From: Myxococcota bacterium
GTDB taxonomy: Bacteria; Myxococcota_A; UBA796; CAJQPC01
Reading direction: 5' to 3'
DNA length: 46,425 bases
Assembly: GCA_023150775.1 (NCBI GenBank)
Contig: JAKLKE010000011.1
Span: forward strand, 1 to 46,425
This document shows positions 16,455 to 24,193 of the stretch, in pieces; the stretch's first letter is position 1, and every line of letters begins with the position of its first letter. The notes beneath the pieces were generated by a model that was not told the DNA's origin, did no database searches, and saw nothing but the letters and a program-made list of their open reading frames with translations. A program made the position numbers and the translations under genes.

Positions 16455-17601
16455 TGATCTGGCCGAGGGCGGTGATGAGCCGCTCTAAGTCGGCGTCTTG
16501 GACATAGGCCTGGGCCGAGACCCGCAGCCAGAGCGCCCCGTCCAAGAAGCTCACGGGCACCTCGACGCTGAACTCATCAAAGAGCCGGTCGTGGAGCGCC
16601 AGGGCCCGGGCGAAGGAGGGCTCCCCAAAAGAGGGCGGCAGCACGATCGCCGCCATGGCGCCGACCATGGCCTCCTCACAGGCGGGGATCGCGCCAGGCA
16701 CAGCCTCGACGAGCCTCGCCCGAAAACGCCGCGCCTGGGCCTGGTTGGCCTCCATGAGCGCGTCGCCGCCTAAGGATCGCCAGAACTTGAGCCCCGCCGG
16801 GGCGGCGAGCCAGGCGCTCACGTCTCGGGTGCCGGTGAAGTCAAACTCAGCGGCGAGGCCCTGGCGGTAGCCGTGGCTGATCACCGTGGGGTGCAGATCA
16901 GCGCGTTGATCGGCGGCGACGGCGAGGATCGCCGCGCCTTTGGGGGCGAAGAGCCACTTGTGCAGGTTGCCCACGACCCAGTCCGCGCCGAGCGCCCGCA
17001 CGTTGAGCGGCACCTGACCCGGGCTGTGCGCGGCGTCGACGAGCACCCGGGCGCCTGTGGCCTTCGCCCGGCGCACCAGCTCGTGAATCGGCAGCACCAC
17101 GCCCGCGGCGGAGACGATGTGATCGACGACGACGAGGCTCGGCTTGTGCCGGGCCAAGGCGGCGTCAAAGGCCGTCAACACGCCGGTCTCGGTGAGCGGG
17201 GCCCGGGGCAGGTTCACATGAACCACACGCCAGCCACCACGACCGCCGTGGCGGTGCAGGCTCTGGGCCACGGCGTTGTAGACGTGGGAGAGGCAGAGCA
17301 CGACGGCGTCCCGAGGCAGGCGCAGCGAGGCCAAGACCGCGTTCACCCCCGTCGTGGCGTTGTCGACGAAGACGAGGCCCTCGGGATCTACGTCCACAAA
17401 CGCCGCGAGCTCCGCCGCCGCGCCGCGCACGAGGCCCGGCAGCTCCCGCACAAAAAAACGCACGGGCTCGGCCTCAAGGCGCTCCTGAAAGCCGCGCTGG
17501 GCCGCCAATACGGCGCGGGGTGTGGCGCCGAAGGAGCCGTGGTTCAAGAAGCAGACCGAAGGGTCTAGCGTCCACAACGACCGAGGGGCCAGACTGCTCA
17601 T
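16447..17601 (-). CDS. Class V aminotransferase (isopenicillin N epimerase-like)
   Basis: 384 aa fold-type I PLP enzyme. The PLP lysine is K215 in GNLHKWLFAPKG, the pyridine-binding aspartate D189 in VDAAHSPGQVPL, and the N terminus LNHGSFGATP is typical of the isopenicillin N epimerase/cysteine desulfurase-like branch. Substrate cannot be deduced; members include epimerases, EgtE-type C-S lyases and desulfurases. No cysteine-loop motif of NifS/SufS desulfurases is evident. Its ATG overlaps the tcdA stop by 4 nt (ATGA, 17598-17601), so the two are translationally coupled; its stop lies inside the hairpin at 16420-16454. Confidence 0.85.
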   Translation of the reverse strand: MSSLAPRSLWTLDPSVCFLNHGSFGATPRAVLAAQRGFQERLEAEPVRFFVRELPGLVRGAAAELAAFVDVDPEGLVFVDNATTGVNAVLASLRLPRDAVVLCLSHVYNAVAQSLHRHGGRGGWRVVHVNLPRAPLTETGVLTAFDAALARHKPSLVVVDHIVSAAGVVLPIHELVRRAKATGARVLVDAAHSPGQVPLNVRALGADWVVGNLHKWLFAPKGAAILAVAADQRADLHPTVISHGYRQGLAAEFDFTGTRDVSAWLAAPAGLKFWRSLGGDALMEANQAQARRFRARLVEAVPGAIPACEEAMVGAMAAIVLPPSFGEPSFARALALHDRLFDEFSVEVPVSFLDGALWLRVSAQAYVQDADLERLITALGQINR

Positions 17602-18455
17602 TTGGCCATCGCCGGCTCAGCCAGCCCGGGCTCGGCGAGGGGGGCCTCGGGCTCGTGCTCACCGAACATGCGCCGCCCGAGGTCTACGCCGCGAACGGGG
17701 CGGTTGATGATCCCGTTGACCACGGCCCCCGAGGCCATCAGCCCGAACAGGCTGGGCATGAAGCTCACCGTGCCCTGGACGACGTTGCGGTCGTCGCAGG
17801 AGTGCATGCCGTTGTCGCCGCTCGGGCAGACGCAGTGGAAGGCGTCGGCGACGTCTTGGTCGAGCACCACCGGGGGCTCATCAGACCAGACCGCGAGGAT
17901 GTTCCGAATATCGACCCCACGGCGGCGAAGCTCCTTGCGGATCACCTTGGCGAAGGGATCGACGCGGGTGTGCGCCAGCTCCGAGAGCTGCACCCGGGTG
18001 GGGTCGAGCTTGCTGCCCGCGCCCATCGCCGCGACCACGGGCAGGCCCCGGCGGCTCACGGTCTCCAACAGGTGCAGCTTCGCGGTGACGTTGTCGATGC
18101 AGTCGATCACCCAGTCCCAGCCCGGCGAGAGCAGGGCCTCAGAGGTCTCCGCCGAGAAGAACGTGGCGTTGTCGATGACCTCCGCCTTGGGGTTGATCAG
18201 GCGGCAGCGCTCGGCCATGAGCCCCGACTTGGGCAGGCCCACGGTGCGCCGAAAGGCGTGGAGCTGGCGGTTGAGGTTCGTGATGCACACGTCGTCGAAG
18301 TCGACGAGGCCGATGCGGCCCACCCCCGCCCGGGCGATGGCCTCAGCGGCGAAGGAGCCGACGCCGCCGAGCCCGACGATGAGCACGCTTGAGCGCTGAA
18401 GCCGGGCCCAGCCTTTGCGGCCGACGAGCAGCTCGGTGCGATGAAACGGGTGCAT
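17598..18455 (-). CDS. tcdA: TcdA, tRNA threonylcarbamoyladenosine dehydratase
   Basis: 285 aa from the ATG at 18453-18455, which has an AGGAG site; an upstream in-frame start at 18512 adds 19 residues without similarity. It is an E1-like ThiF/MoeB-family enzyme that ATP-dependently cyclises t6A37 of tRNA to ct6A. ATP-binding GLGGVGS is at residues 28-34, followed by VDFDDVCITNLNRQ (51-64) and IDCIDNVTAK. The CVCPSGDNGMHSC segment and C-terminal hydrophobic stretch (SFMPSLFGLMASG) fit TcdA/CsdL rather than sulfur-carrier activating MoeB. A t6A-pathway gene, tsaB, also occurs at 36165. Confidence 0.88.
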   Translation of the reverse strand: MHPFHRTELLVGRKGWARLQRSSVLIVGLGGVGSFAAEAIARAGVGRIGLVDFDDVCITNLNRQLHAFRRTVGLPKSGLMAERCRLINPKAEVIDNATFFSAETSEALLSPGWDWVIDCIDNVTAKLHLLETVSRRGLPVVAAMGAGSKLDPTRVQLSELAHTRVDPFAKVIRKELRRRGVDIRNILAVWSDEPPVVLDQDVADAFHCVCPSGDNGMHSCDDRNVVQGTVSFMPSLFGLMASGAVVNGIINRPVRGVDLGRRMFGEHEPEAPLAEPGLAEPAMAK

Positions 18456-18521
18456 ACGCGCCTCTCCTCGAATCAAGACCATGTTTGGGCGGCAAACCCC
18501 TACCCCGTCCACCTCAGGCCG

Positions 18522-19604
18522 TCACCCCATGAGCACGAGGCGCGCGGTGAGGCTGACGAGCAGGCCCCGGGCGAGCAGGCGCGGCGGGTACTCCGCCCGA
18601 GGGCCGGGCAAGACGCCGAGATCGACGATCTCCAGCGCGAGGCGGCCGCTCGGCGGCGCTTCAGGCACAGGCCAGGCCGTCTCGGCGAGGGGCTGATCCA
18701 CGTCGCCGGGGGGGCTCACGCCCGGCGTCACGAAGGCGAGGTGCCACCACGGCGTGAGCCGCGCCAGCTCCGTGTCCATGCCCTCGTGGGTGAAGAAGCT
18801 CGGCAGGCGCGCGGCGACCTCTCCGCCCAAGGCCCCGCCGACGGAGACGACGGCCCGGGCGCGGTCGCGCAAGCTGGCGTCAGCGCCTAAGGCCGCGACG
18901 ATCCGCGCTGCGCCTTCACCAACCCCGATGAAGATCAGGCGATCCGCCGGCTCCTCGATCAAGGGCGCGAGGGCCTCACAGAAGGGGTCGATGGCCAACG
19001 GATCGAGCCGGGCGGCGCGGCCTTCGCCCAAGACCTCACGGAGCGCGTCAAAGAGGCCGTCGCTCAACGTGTCCCCGGAGGGCCCGACGACCACCCAGCG
19101 CGTGAGGGCGTTGCGGCGGCGCAAAGCGGCGATCACCGGCTCCCCCCAGGCCGCCAAGGCGTCCCAATCGGCGCCGACGCCGAGCATCCCGGCCAGATCC
19201 CAGTCCGGCCCGAGCGACATCGGGTCCTCATAGAGCCCCTCGTCCGCCCCGCGCCCGAAGATCACCGCGAGGCGATCCTCCACCCCAGGCGTCTGGATCA
19301 GCTCCTCGACGAGCGCCCGCTCATTGGGCAGCGCCGGCGTGACGATCGGGCTTGAGGCAGGATCCTGCAGACGCGCGGCGAGGGCGCGGGCGGCGGGGTT
19401 GAAGTAGACGCGCTGGCGACCCGCGGCGAGCCAGGCCGCGTAGTCGCCGCCGCTCGCCTGAACCTCACCTCGAAGCTGGGTAATCAGCGTGATCTTGAAC
19501 AGGCGCTCCCAGTCCAAGGCCACGGCGCTCGGCAAGGTGAGCCAGCCCGCGTACAGCGCGAGGCCCGCGCTCGTGATCCACAGGCCAAGATCCAGCCCGC
19601 TCAT
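18522..19604 (-). CDS. Unknown protein with N-terminal membrane segment
   Basis: 360 aa; I do not recognise the family. A hydrophobic segment at about residues 7-28 suggests a membrane anchor. The rest alternates alpha and beta elements and includes RWVVVGPSGDTLSDGLFDALREVLG and RLIFIGVGEGAARIVAALG, the latter loosely like a nucleophile elbow of alpha/beta hydrolases though with Gly or Glu where Ser is expected. GGAG ribosome site 7 nt before the ATG. It precedes tcdA by 66 nt on the same strand. Codon usage resembles its neighbours, so it is native rather than recently acquired. Confidence 0.7.
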   Translation of the reverse strand: MSGLDLGLWITSAGLALYAGWLTLPSAVALDWERLFKITLITQLRGEVQASGGDYAAWLAAGRQRVYFNPAARALAARLQDPASSPIVTPALPNERALVEELIQTPGVEDRLAVIFGRGADEGLYEDPMSLGPDWDLAGMLGVGADWDALAAWGEPVIAALRRRNALTRWVVVGPSGDTLSDGLFDALREVLGEGRAARLDPLAIDPFCEALAPLIEEPADRLIFIGVGEGAARIVAALGADASLRDRARAVVSVGGALGGEVAARLPSFFTHEGMDTELARLTPWWHLAFVTPGVSPPGDVDQPLAETAWPVPEAPPSGRLALEIVDLGVLPGPRAEYPPRLLARGLLVSLTARLVLMG

Positions 19605-19650
19605 TTTGATCTCCGAAGCATCATCCTGACCACCTTGCGCGCTGCGAGTA

Positions 19651-19680
19651 TTGACAAGTCAGTCTAGCCCTTGTAATCAT
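19651..19680 (+). promoter_or_regulatory. Sigma-70-type promoter for the small Cys-repeat lipoprotein
   Basis: Consensus -35 TTGACA at 19651-19656; -10 candidates are TAATCA (17-bp spacer) or AATCAT (18-bp spacer) within TTGTAATCAT at 19671-19680, with an upstream TG. It lies in an AT-rich patch and predicts a leader of roughly 85 nt before the ATG at 19774. Confidence 0.5.
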
Positions 19681-19773
19681 GCCGCGACGGCTTCCTATCA
19701 GGAGACCGCCAACCCGACCTTCATGCTGTCATGGGATCGGGTCACCACCGCAAGAGCTCGAGAGGACGCTACC

Positions 19774-19929
19774 ATGAACACCAAACTCATCGCCCTGACC
19801 GTTATCGCTGGTCTCTCCTTCACCGCCTGTGGCGACAAGGAAGCCGAGAACGCCGAGAACGCTGAGAACGCCTGCAACGCTTGCAACGCCTGCAACGCTT
19901 GCAACGCTTGCAACGCTTGCGCCGCCTGA
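19774..19929 (+). CDS. 51-aa lipoprotein with Ala-Cys-Asn triplet repeat
   Basis: Signal peptide with lipobox FTAC gives a mature 33-residue lipoprotein beginning at Cys19. The mature part is (A-E-N) three times, then (A-C-N) five times, A-C and A-A: six cysteines exactly three residues apart (34, 37, 40, 43, 46, 49). AGAGGA ribosome site upstream, a consensus -35 further up and a strong terminator downstream make this a stand-alone, probably well-expressed gene. The spacing would suit metal or thiol chemistry at the membrane; nothing shows the ligand. No modification enzyme is adjacent; the next gene downstream encodes a multihaem cytochrome. I do not recognise the family. Confidence 0.75.
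   Translation: MNTKLIALTVIAGLSFTACGDKEAENAENAENACNACNACNACNACNACAA
19843..19920 (+). repeat. 9-bp in-frame tandem repeat coding A-E-N / A-C-N triplets
   Basis: About 8.7 copies of a 9-bp unit, first three with GAG (Glu), the later ones with TGC (Cys), joined by AAC and GCY. Third-position C/T changes in the alanine codon show some drift, so it is not a fresh slippage product only. A minisatellite like this can change copy number, so strain length variation is expected. Confidence 0.8.
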
Positions 19930-19951
19930 TCCTTCGGGTCAGACCAAACGT

Positions 19952-19980
19952 CGCCCTCGATCGGTCTCCGATCGGGGGCG
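19952..19980 (+). terminator. Intrinsic terminator after the Cys-repeat lipoprotein
   Basis: 13-bp stem with one G-T pair (left arm 19952-19964, right arm 19968-19980) and a TCT loop, followed by the pyrimidine-rich CGTCTTCTCT. It lies 22 nt after the stop and separates this gene from the cytochrome gene. Confidence 0.75.
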
Positions 19981-20078
19981 CGTCTTCTCTGGGGGTGCCG
20001 ATCCCGGCGCTCCGGCTCGGGGATCCTGGCTCACGACCGCCTCACGCGGCCTGTCGCTCCCCACGTTAATGGTGCGGC

Positions 20079-21356
20079 ATGGAACGGATCCTCAACGGTT
20101 TTCTCTGGACCTTGCTCATCGGCGTGGGCGGTCTCTTGGTGTGGGACATCGCCAAAGACAAGCTCTTGCCCCAACCTTTTGAGCAGCCGAAGACCCACGC
20201 CGCCGCCTTGGTGAAGATCGCCGAGACCGCGCCCGAGGCCCGCGAGCCCTGGATCGTGGAGCACTTCAAACAGCTCCCCCTGCCCGCCCAAGGCCCCGCG
20301 CCTGAGGGCTGGAGCGAGATCGAGACCTCACTCAACCCCGAGTCTTGCGGGGCCTGCCACCCCCAGCAGCTCGCCGACTGGAAGACGAGCTGGCACGCGG
20401 GCGCCATGGGCCCCGGCGTCACCGGCCAGCTCATCGACTGGGCCGACAAGCCCGGCCTCAAGCGCCAGTGCCTCTCCTGCCACGCGCCGCTCGACGAGCA
20501 GCAGGCCGTGAACGAGGACGGCAGCGCCAACCCCAACCACCAAGAGGGCCTCGCCGCCTCGGCCGTAGGCTGCGCGAGCTGCCACATCCGCCAGCACACC
20601 CGCTCGGGCCCGCCCAAAGACACGGCCCCCAACCTGGAGGGCCCCCACGGCGGCTACGAGGCGAAGGCCGAGTTTAAGAGCGCCCAGATGTGTGAGAGCT
20701 GCCACGACTTTAAGGACGGCCAGAAGTCTTTAGAGGGCAAGCTCTTGCAGGAGACCTGGGACGAGTGGCGCCGCACCCGCTTCGCCGCTGAAGGGGTGAC
20801 CTGCCAGTCTTGCCACATGCCTGAAGGCCGCCACACCTTCAAGGGTGTGCACGACCCCGAGATGGTGCGCTCGGCCTTCACGGCCACGACCAAGCTCGTG
20901 AACCCCGGCGAGGGCCTCCTGGAGCCGCTGCTCGTCGAGCTGACGATCACAAACATCGGCGCGGGGCACCGTTTCCCCACCTACACCACCCCCCAGGTCA
21001 CCCTCATCATCGAGCAGGTGAACGCGGCGGGTGAGGTGATCGAGGGCACCCGCCAAGAGGGCGCCGTGGCGCGCTACGTGAAGCCCGATCTCTCCACGGA
21101 GATCTACGACACCCGCCTGTTTCCCGACCAGAGCTTCACGCTGAGCTACACCGCCCGCCGCGACGGGGACGCCGTCGGGCTCAACGCCCGGGTGGAGGTC
21201 TGGCCCGACGAGGCCTACCGCCGCTTCTACGAGATCAAGCTGCGTAAACCCGAGAATCACCCCTTTGGAGAGGCGGAGCTGCGCCAGGCGCTCCAGGCGA
21301 GCATCGACAGCCGCTTCGTCGCCTGGGAGCAGCAGATCCCCTTGGAAGGCACATGA
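20079..21356 (+). CDS. Membrane-anchored five-haem cytochrome c
   Basis: 425 aa. A single N-terminal hydrophobic segment (about residues 6-24) without an obvious cleavage site suggests an uncleaved anchor with the rest in the periplasm. Five CxxCH haem motifs start at C90, C131, C165, C205 and C242; nearby His residues could be distal ligands. The C-terminal 170 residues (about 255-425) lack haem motifs and are beta-rich. This layout resembles cytochrome c554/multihaem electron-transfer proteins of anaerobic or facultative respirers, but no terminal reductase is adjacent, so the partner is unknown. The ribosome site is weak. Its stop overlaps the start of the methyltransferase remnant by 4 nt (ATGA). 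Confidence 0.85.
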   Translation: MERILNGFLWTLLIGVGGLLVWDIAKDKLLPQPFEQPKTHAAALVKIAETAPEAREPWIVEHFKQLPLPAQGPAPEGWSEIETSLNPESCGACHPQQLADWKTSWHAGAMGPGVTGQLIDWADKPGLKRQCLSCHAPLDEQQAVNEDGSANPNHQEGLAASAVGCASCHIRQHTRSGPPKDTAPNLEGPHGGYEAKAEFKSAQMCESCHDFKDGQKSLEGKLLQETWDEWRRTRFAAEGVTCQSCHMPEGRHTFKGVHDPEMVRSAFTATTKLVNPGEGLLEPLLVELTITNIGAGHRFPTYTTPQVTLIIEQVNAAGEVIEGTRQEGAVARYVKPDLSTEIYDTRLFPDQSFTLSYTARRDGDAVGLNARVEVWPDEAYRRFYEIKLRKPENHPFGEAELRQALQASIDSRFVAWEQQIPLEGT

Positions 21357-21953
21357 AGGTTCCGCTTGACCTGCTCGCGCGTCACTACGACGCCATCGCG
21401 CCCACCTACGACGCGGGCGGGGTCGAGCACAACGAGACGATGTGGCGCCACACCGCCACCAACGTCGATCGACCACGACGACGTGGTCCTCGACCTGGGC
21501 TGCGGCACGGGCAACGTCGCGCGCACCTTGGCGCCCCATGTGCGGCGGGTGGTCGGCCTCGACTGCTCGGCGCGGATGTTGGACCGGGCCCGGCTCGGCG
21601 CGCCCAAAAACTGCGAGTGGGTCTGGGGTGATCTCCGGCAGGCGCCGAAGGTCGAGGGCCTCACGCTCATCACCGCGAACTACGCGCTTCACCACATGGA
21701 TCGCGAGGAGCTCCGGACGCTCTGGCGCTGGGCCCAACGCACCTTGCCCCCGGGCGGCAAGCTCGTGATCGGCGACCTCTTCTACAGCGTGCCCCCGGAT
21801 CAGGTCGAGGGCATCGACGGCTGGTTGGACCCGACCTTGGGCGAGTACCACTCGGCTTGGGCGCTGATGAAGGAGCTTGAGGAGCACGGCTTTCAGGCGG
21901 TGCTCAAGGTGCTGCACCCGGTCATCGGCACCCTCACCGCCATGCGCCTCTGA
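21353..21953 (+). pseudogene. SAM-dependent methyltransferase, frameshifted
   Basis: The start ATG 21353 opens LLARHYDAIAPTYDAGGVEHNET, the typical N-terminal helix of class I methyltransferases, but from about 21467 the family similarity moves to another frame: VVLDLGCGTGNVARTL (motif I), GLDCSARML (motif II), WGDLRQAP and ITANYALHHM, ending at 21953. The shift coincides with a tandem TCGATCGA at 21465-21472; removing one 4-bp copy restores a single frame of about 198 codons. The result is a broken gene, or a sequence error, or less likely a frameshifting site. It overlaps the cytochrome gene by 4 nt, implying former cotranscription. Substrate unknown. Confidence 0.75.
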
Positions 21954-22004
21954 AGGCGCGGGGGAGGTCGTATCGCTCGGCTCACCTTCCCCCCGCTTCG
22001 GCTC

Positions 22005-23729
22005 GTGGCGGCGATCCTGCTCTTCGGGGCGCTGGGGCTCACGAGCGCCCGGGAGATGGGGCTCGTCGGTGAGGTCGCCATCGGCTGGGGCCTCGGTCAT
22101 CCGCCGCCGGTCGTCGTCGATTGGGACGGCCCGACGATGGCCGACGGCACGAGGCTGGGGCCCCTGGCCAGCGCCCAGGTTCGCCCGGTGGAGCGTGTTC
22201 TGCCGCTCGGCTTGAGCCTGCCCATCGCGGTGAACCACTACACCGGGGGCCTGCCCGACTGGCCCGCGCGGCTCTTGTTTGTGCTCACCGGGTCCTTGGC
22301 CGCGGTGGGCGCGCTGCACCTCGCCTTGGGCGCCGTGTTCATCGCCCTCACCCACCGCTTTCTGCGCTTTCATGGCAGCTCTGAGGCCGCGCCTTTGGCG
22401 GCGATGCTCTTGGCGACGGACTGGGCCTTCGTGTTTTACCGCCGGGCCTTGGGCGGCACGGAGCTGGTGCTGCTCGCCGCGGGCCTCTTGTGCCTGTGGT
22501 CGTTCTGGAGCCGCCGCTGGTCGGGCGGCCGACACGGCACCGTCGCCTTCGCCGTAGGCGTCGGGCTGGGGCTCATGGCCAAGGCCACCTTCGTCGCGAC
22601 GCTCTGCGCTTTGGGTGTGGCGATCTTGCTCACCCGCAGAGACCGCCCAGCGCGTCTGCCGCCGGATCCGCCGCGCTGGGGGCTGCTCGTCGCGCTGCCC
22701 GCGCTGCTCACCGCGCCCTTGTGGCTCACCGCCATTCACCACCAGCTCGCGCCGATCCCTGGGCCCCAGGTCGTCTCCCACGACATGCTCGGGCTCCAGC
22801 TCGATCGGGCGGTTGACGGCCTCCAGGCGTTGATCTCCGGTGAGCGTGGCCCCAGCCGAGAGACGCCGTCCACCCTCGGCTGGTTCTTGTTGAGCCCCCT
22901 GCCCTTCTTTGAGTCGGCCTACGACGCCACGCCGACGCCGGTGAGCCCGGTGTGGCGGCTCATCGGCTGGGGCTTTGTGCTCGGGGGCACGGCCTGGGAG
23001 TGGCTCAGCCGGTCCAACTCCCCCTCGGGGGCGCTGCTGCGGTTTATGAGCGTCTACGCGCCTTTGCAGCTCGGGGCGCTGTGGCTCGCCAACCGCGACC
23101 TGCACCACCTCGCCCAGGCCGGGCCGAGCGTGATCATCTGGGCGGCCTTGGCCCTTGACCGCCTCGCGGGGCTGCGTGGCGCGCCGAGATCCTTCACCCG
23201 CATCGGCTGGAGCCTCGTCTTGGTGGCGCCGATGATGGTCGGCGGGGTGCTCGCTTTGCGCGGGACCGATGAGACGCTGCGCAGCGGGAAGGCCCCGCAC
23301 CTGACCACTTCAGGCCAAGCTGAGCTCGTCGCCCTGCTTCGTGAGGCCCCGCCGTGCACGATCACCACCGCCGATTACGAGCTCTACGGCCTCCTCGACC
23401 TGCTCGTCCCCGAGCGCGCCCTTCGCCACGCCTGGGGCGACGTCTCCCGCAGGTTTGAGGCCCGGGATGAGGCGCTGAACGACCTGCTGCGGGGCAGCGC
23501 CGGGGCCTGCGTGCTCATCGTGCGGCCCTCAGCGCCGATGATCTACAACCTCTGGCCCACGCCCAAGGCCATTGGTGAAGCCGCAAAATCTCAGGGCCTC
23601 CAGGTGACCTCTCTCGGCGAGCTGCGTGACGCTCGGGGCGCCTGGGCTTGGCTCTACGCCGTCGATGAAGGGGCGGTCAACGAAGGCGCAGCGGCAGCCC
23701 CGCCACGGTCATCACCACCTGGTCCATGA
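22005..23729 (+). CDS. Polytopic membrane protein, GT-C/PMT glycosyltransferase-like
   Basis: 574 aa from a GTG at 22005. About eight to ten hydrophobic segments, with a large early loop (VVVDWDGPTMADGTRLGP) and a soluble C-terminal part from about residue 420. Overall shape and runs such as LAAMLLATDWAFVFYRRALGGTELVLLAAGLLCLW resemble dolichyl-phosphate-mannose-type (GT39/ArnT) glycosyltransferases, but the N-terminal catalytic Asp/Glu pattern is not certain, so this is tentative. The start is doubtful: a strong GGGGAGGT at 21961-21968 precedes an in-frame ATC at 21972, eleven codons earlier. Its 3' end overlaps cobU by 53 nt in convergent orientation. Confidence 0.7.
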   Translation: MAAILLFGALGLTSAREMGLVGEVAIGWGLGHPPPVVVDWDGPTMADGTRLGPLASAQVRPVERVLPLGLSLPIAVNHYTGGLPDWPARLLFVLTGSLAAVGALHLALGAVFIALTHRFLRFHGSSEAAPLAAMLLATDWAFVFYRRALGGTELVLLAAGLLCLWSFWSRRWSGGRHGTVAFAVGVGLGLMAKATFVATLCALGVAILLTRRDRPARLPPDPPRWGLLVALPALLTAPLWLTAIHHQLAPIPGPQVVSHDMLGLQLDRAVDGLQALISGERGPSRETPSTLGWFLLSPLPFFESAYDATPTPVSPVWRLIGWGFVLGGTAWEWLSRSNSPSGALLRFMSVYAPLQLGALWLANRDLHHLAQAGPSVIIWAALALDRLAGLRGAPRSFTRIGWSLVLVAPMMVGGVLALRGTDETLRSGKAPHLTTSGQAELVALLREAPPCTITTADYELYGLLDLLVPERALRHAWGDVSRRFEARDEALNDLLRGSAGACVLIVRPSAPMIYNLWPTPKAIGEAAKSQGLQVTSLGELRDARGAWAWLYAVDEGAVNEGAAAAPPRSSPPGP

Positions 23730-24177
23730 GCGGGGCGAGGGCCTGGGACGTCCAGCCCGACCAGTCCTGAAAGCGCCGGGCGAGGCGGTTCATCGGCACG
23801 ATGCCCAAGCCGACCTCGTTGGTGACGAAGATGACGTGGCCTTCGGCGGCGGCGACGGCGGCGACCAAGACGTCGAGCTGGGGGCGAAGATCGGCGTCTT
23901 CACCGTGGCGCATGAGCAGGTTCGTGATCCACAAGGTCAAGCAGTCCACGAGCACCAGCTCTGCGTGTTGTACGATCGGCGCGATGTGCAGCGGCTCCTC
24001 GATGGTCACCCAGCCCTCACCCCGATCGGCCTGATGGCGGCGGATGCGGTCGGCCATCTCGTCATCCAGGGGCTCGGCCGTGGCGAGGTAGGTGCGGCGG
24101 GGGCCCAAGGACTCGGCGAGGGCCTGGGCGTAGCGTGACTTCCCGCTGCGCGCGCCGCCGGTGATCAGAGCCTTCAT
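23677..24177 (-). CDS. cobU: CobU, adenosylcobinamide kinase/guanylyltransferase
   Basis: 166 aa, slightly short for the family (about 180). It phosphorylates adenosylcobinamide and transfers GMP to it during vitamin B12 nucleotide-loop assembly or salvage. P-loop GGARSGKS (7-14), the RRHQ histidine near residue 48 that accepts the guanylyl group, WVTIEEP, VDCLTLW and the NEVGLGIVP motif are all present. It is the last gene of the minus-strand group, 16 nt after rpoN. No other cobalamin gene is in the window, so it is likely part of a scattered salvage pathway. Confidence 0.92.
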   Translation of the reverse strand: MKALITGGARSGKSRYAQALAESLGPRRTYLATAEPLDDEMADRIRRHQADRGEGWVTIEEPLHIAPIVQHAELVLVDCLTLWITNLLMRHGEDADLRPQLDVLVAAVAAAEGHVIFVTNEVGLGIVPMNRLARRFQDWSGWTSQALAPLMDQVVMTVAGLPLRLR

Positions 24178-24193
24178 CGGCGCGTGGCCCCGC

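Noticed and set aside
20730-23300. Very long minus-strand open frame (856 codons) opposite the cytochrome, methyltransferase and membrane protein genes
   Set aside because: Arg/Pro/Gly/His-rich composition without domains, antisense to genes with clear motifs; long antisense frames are expected at this GC content.
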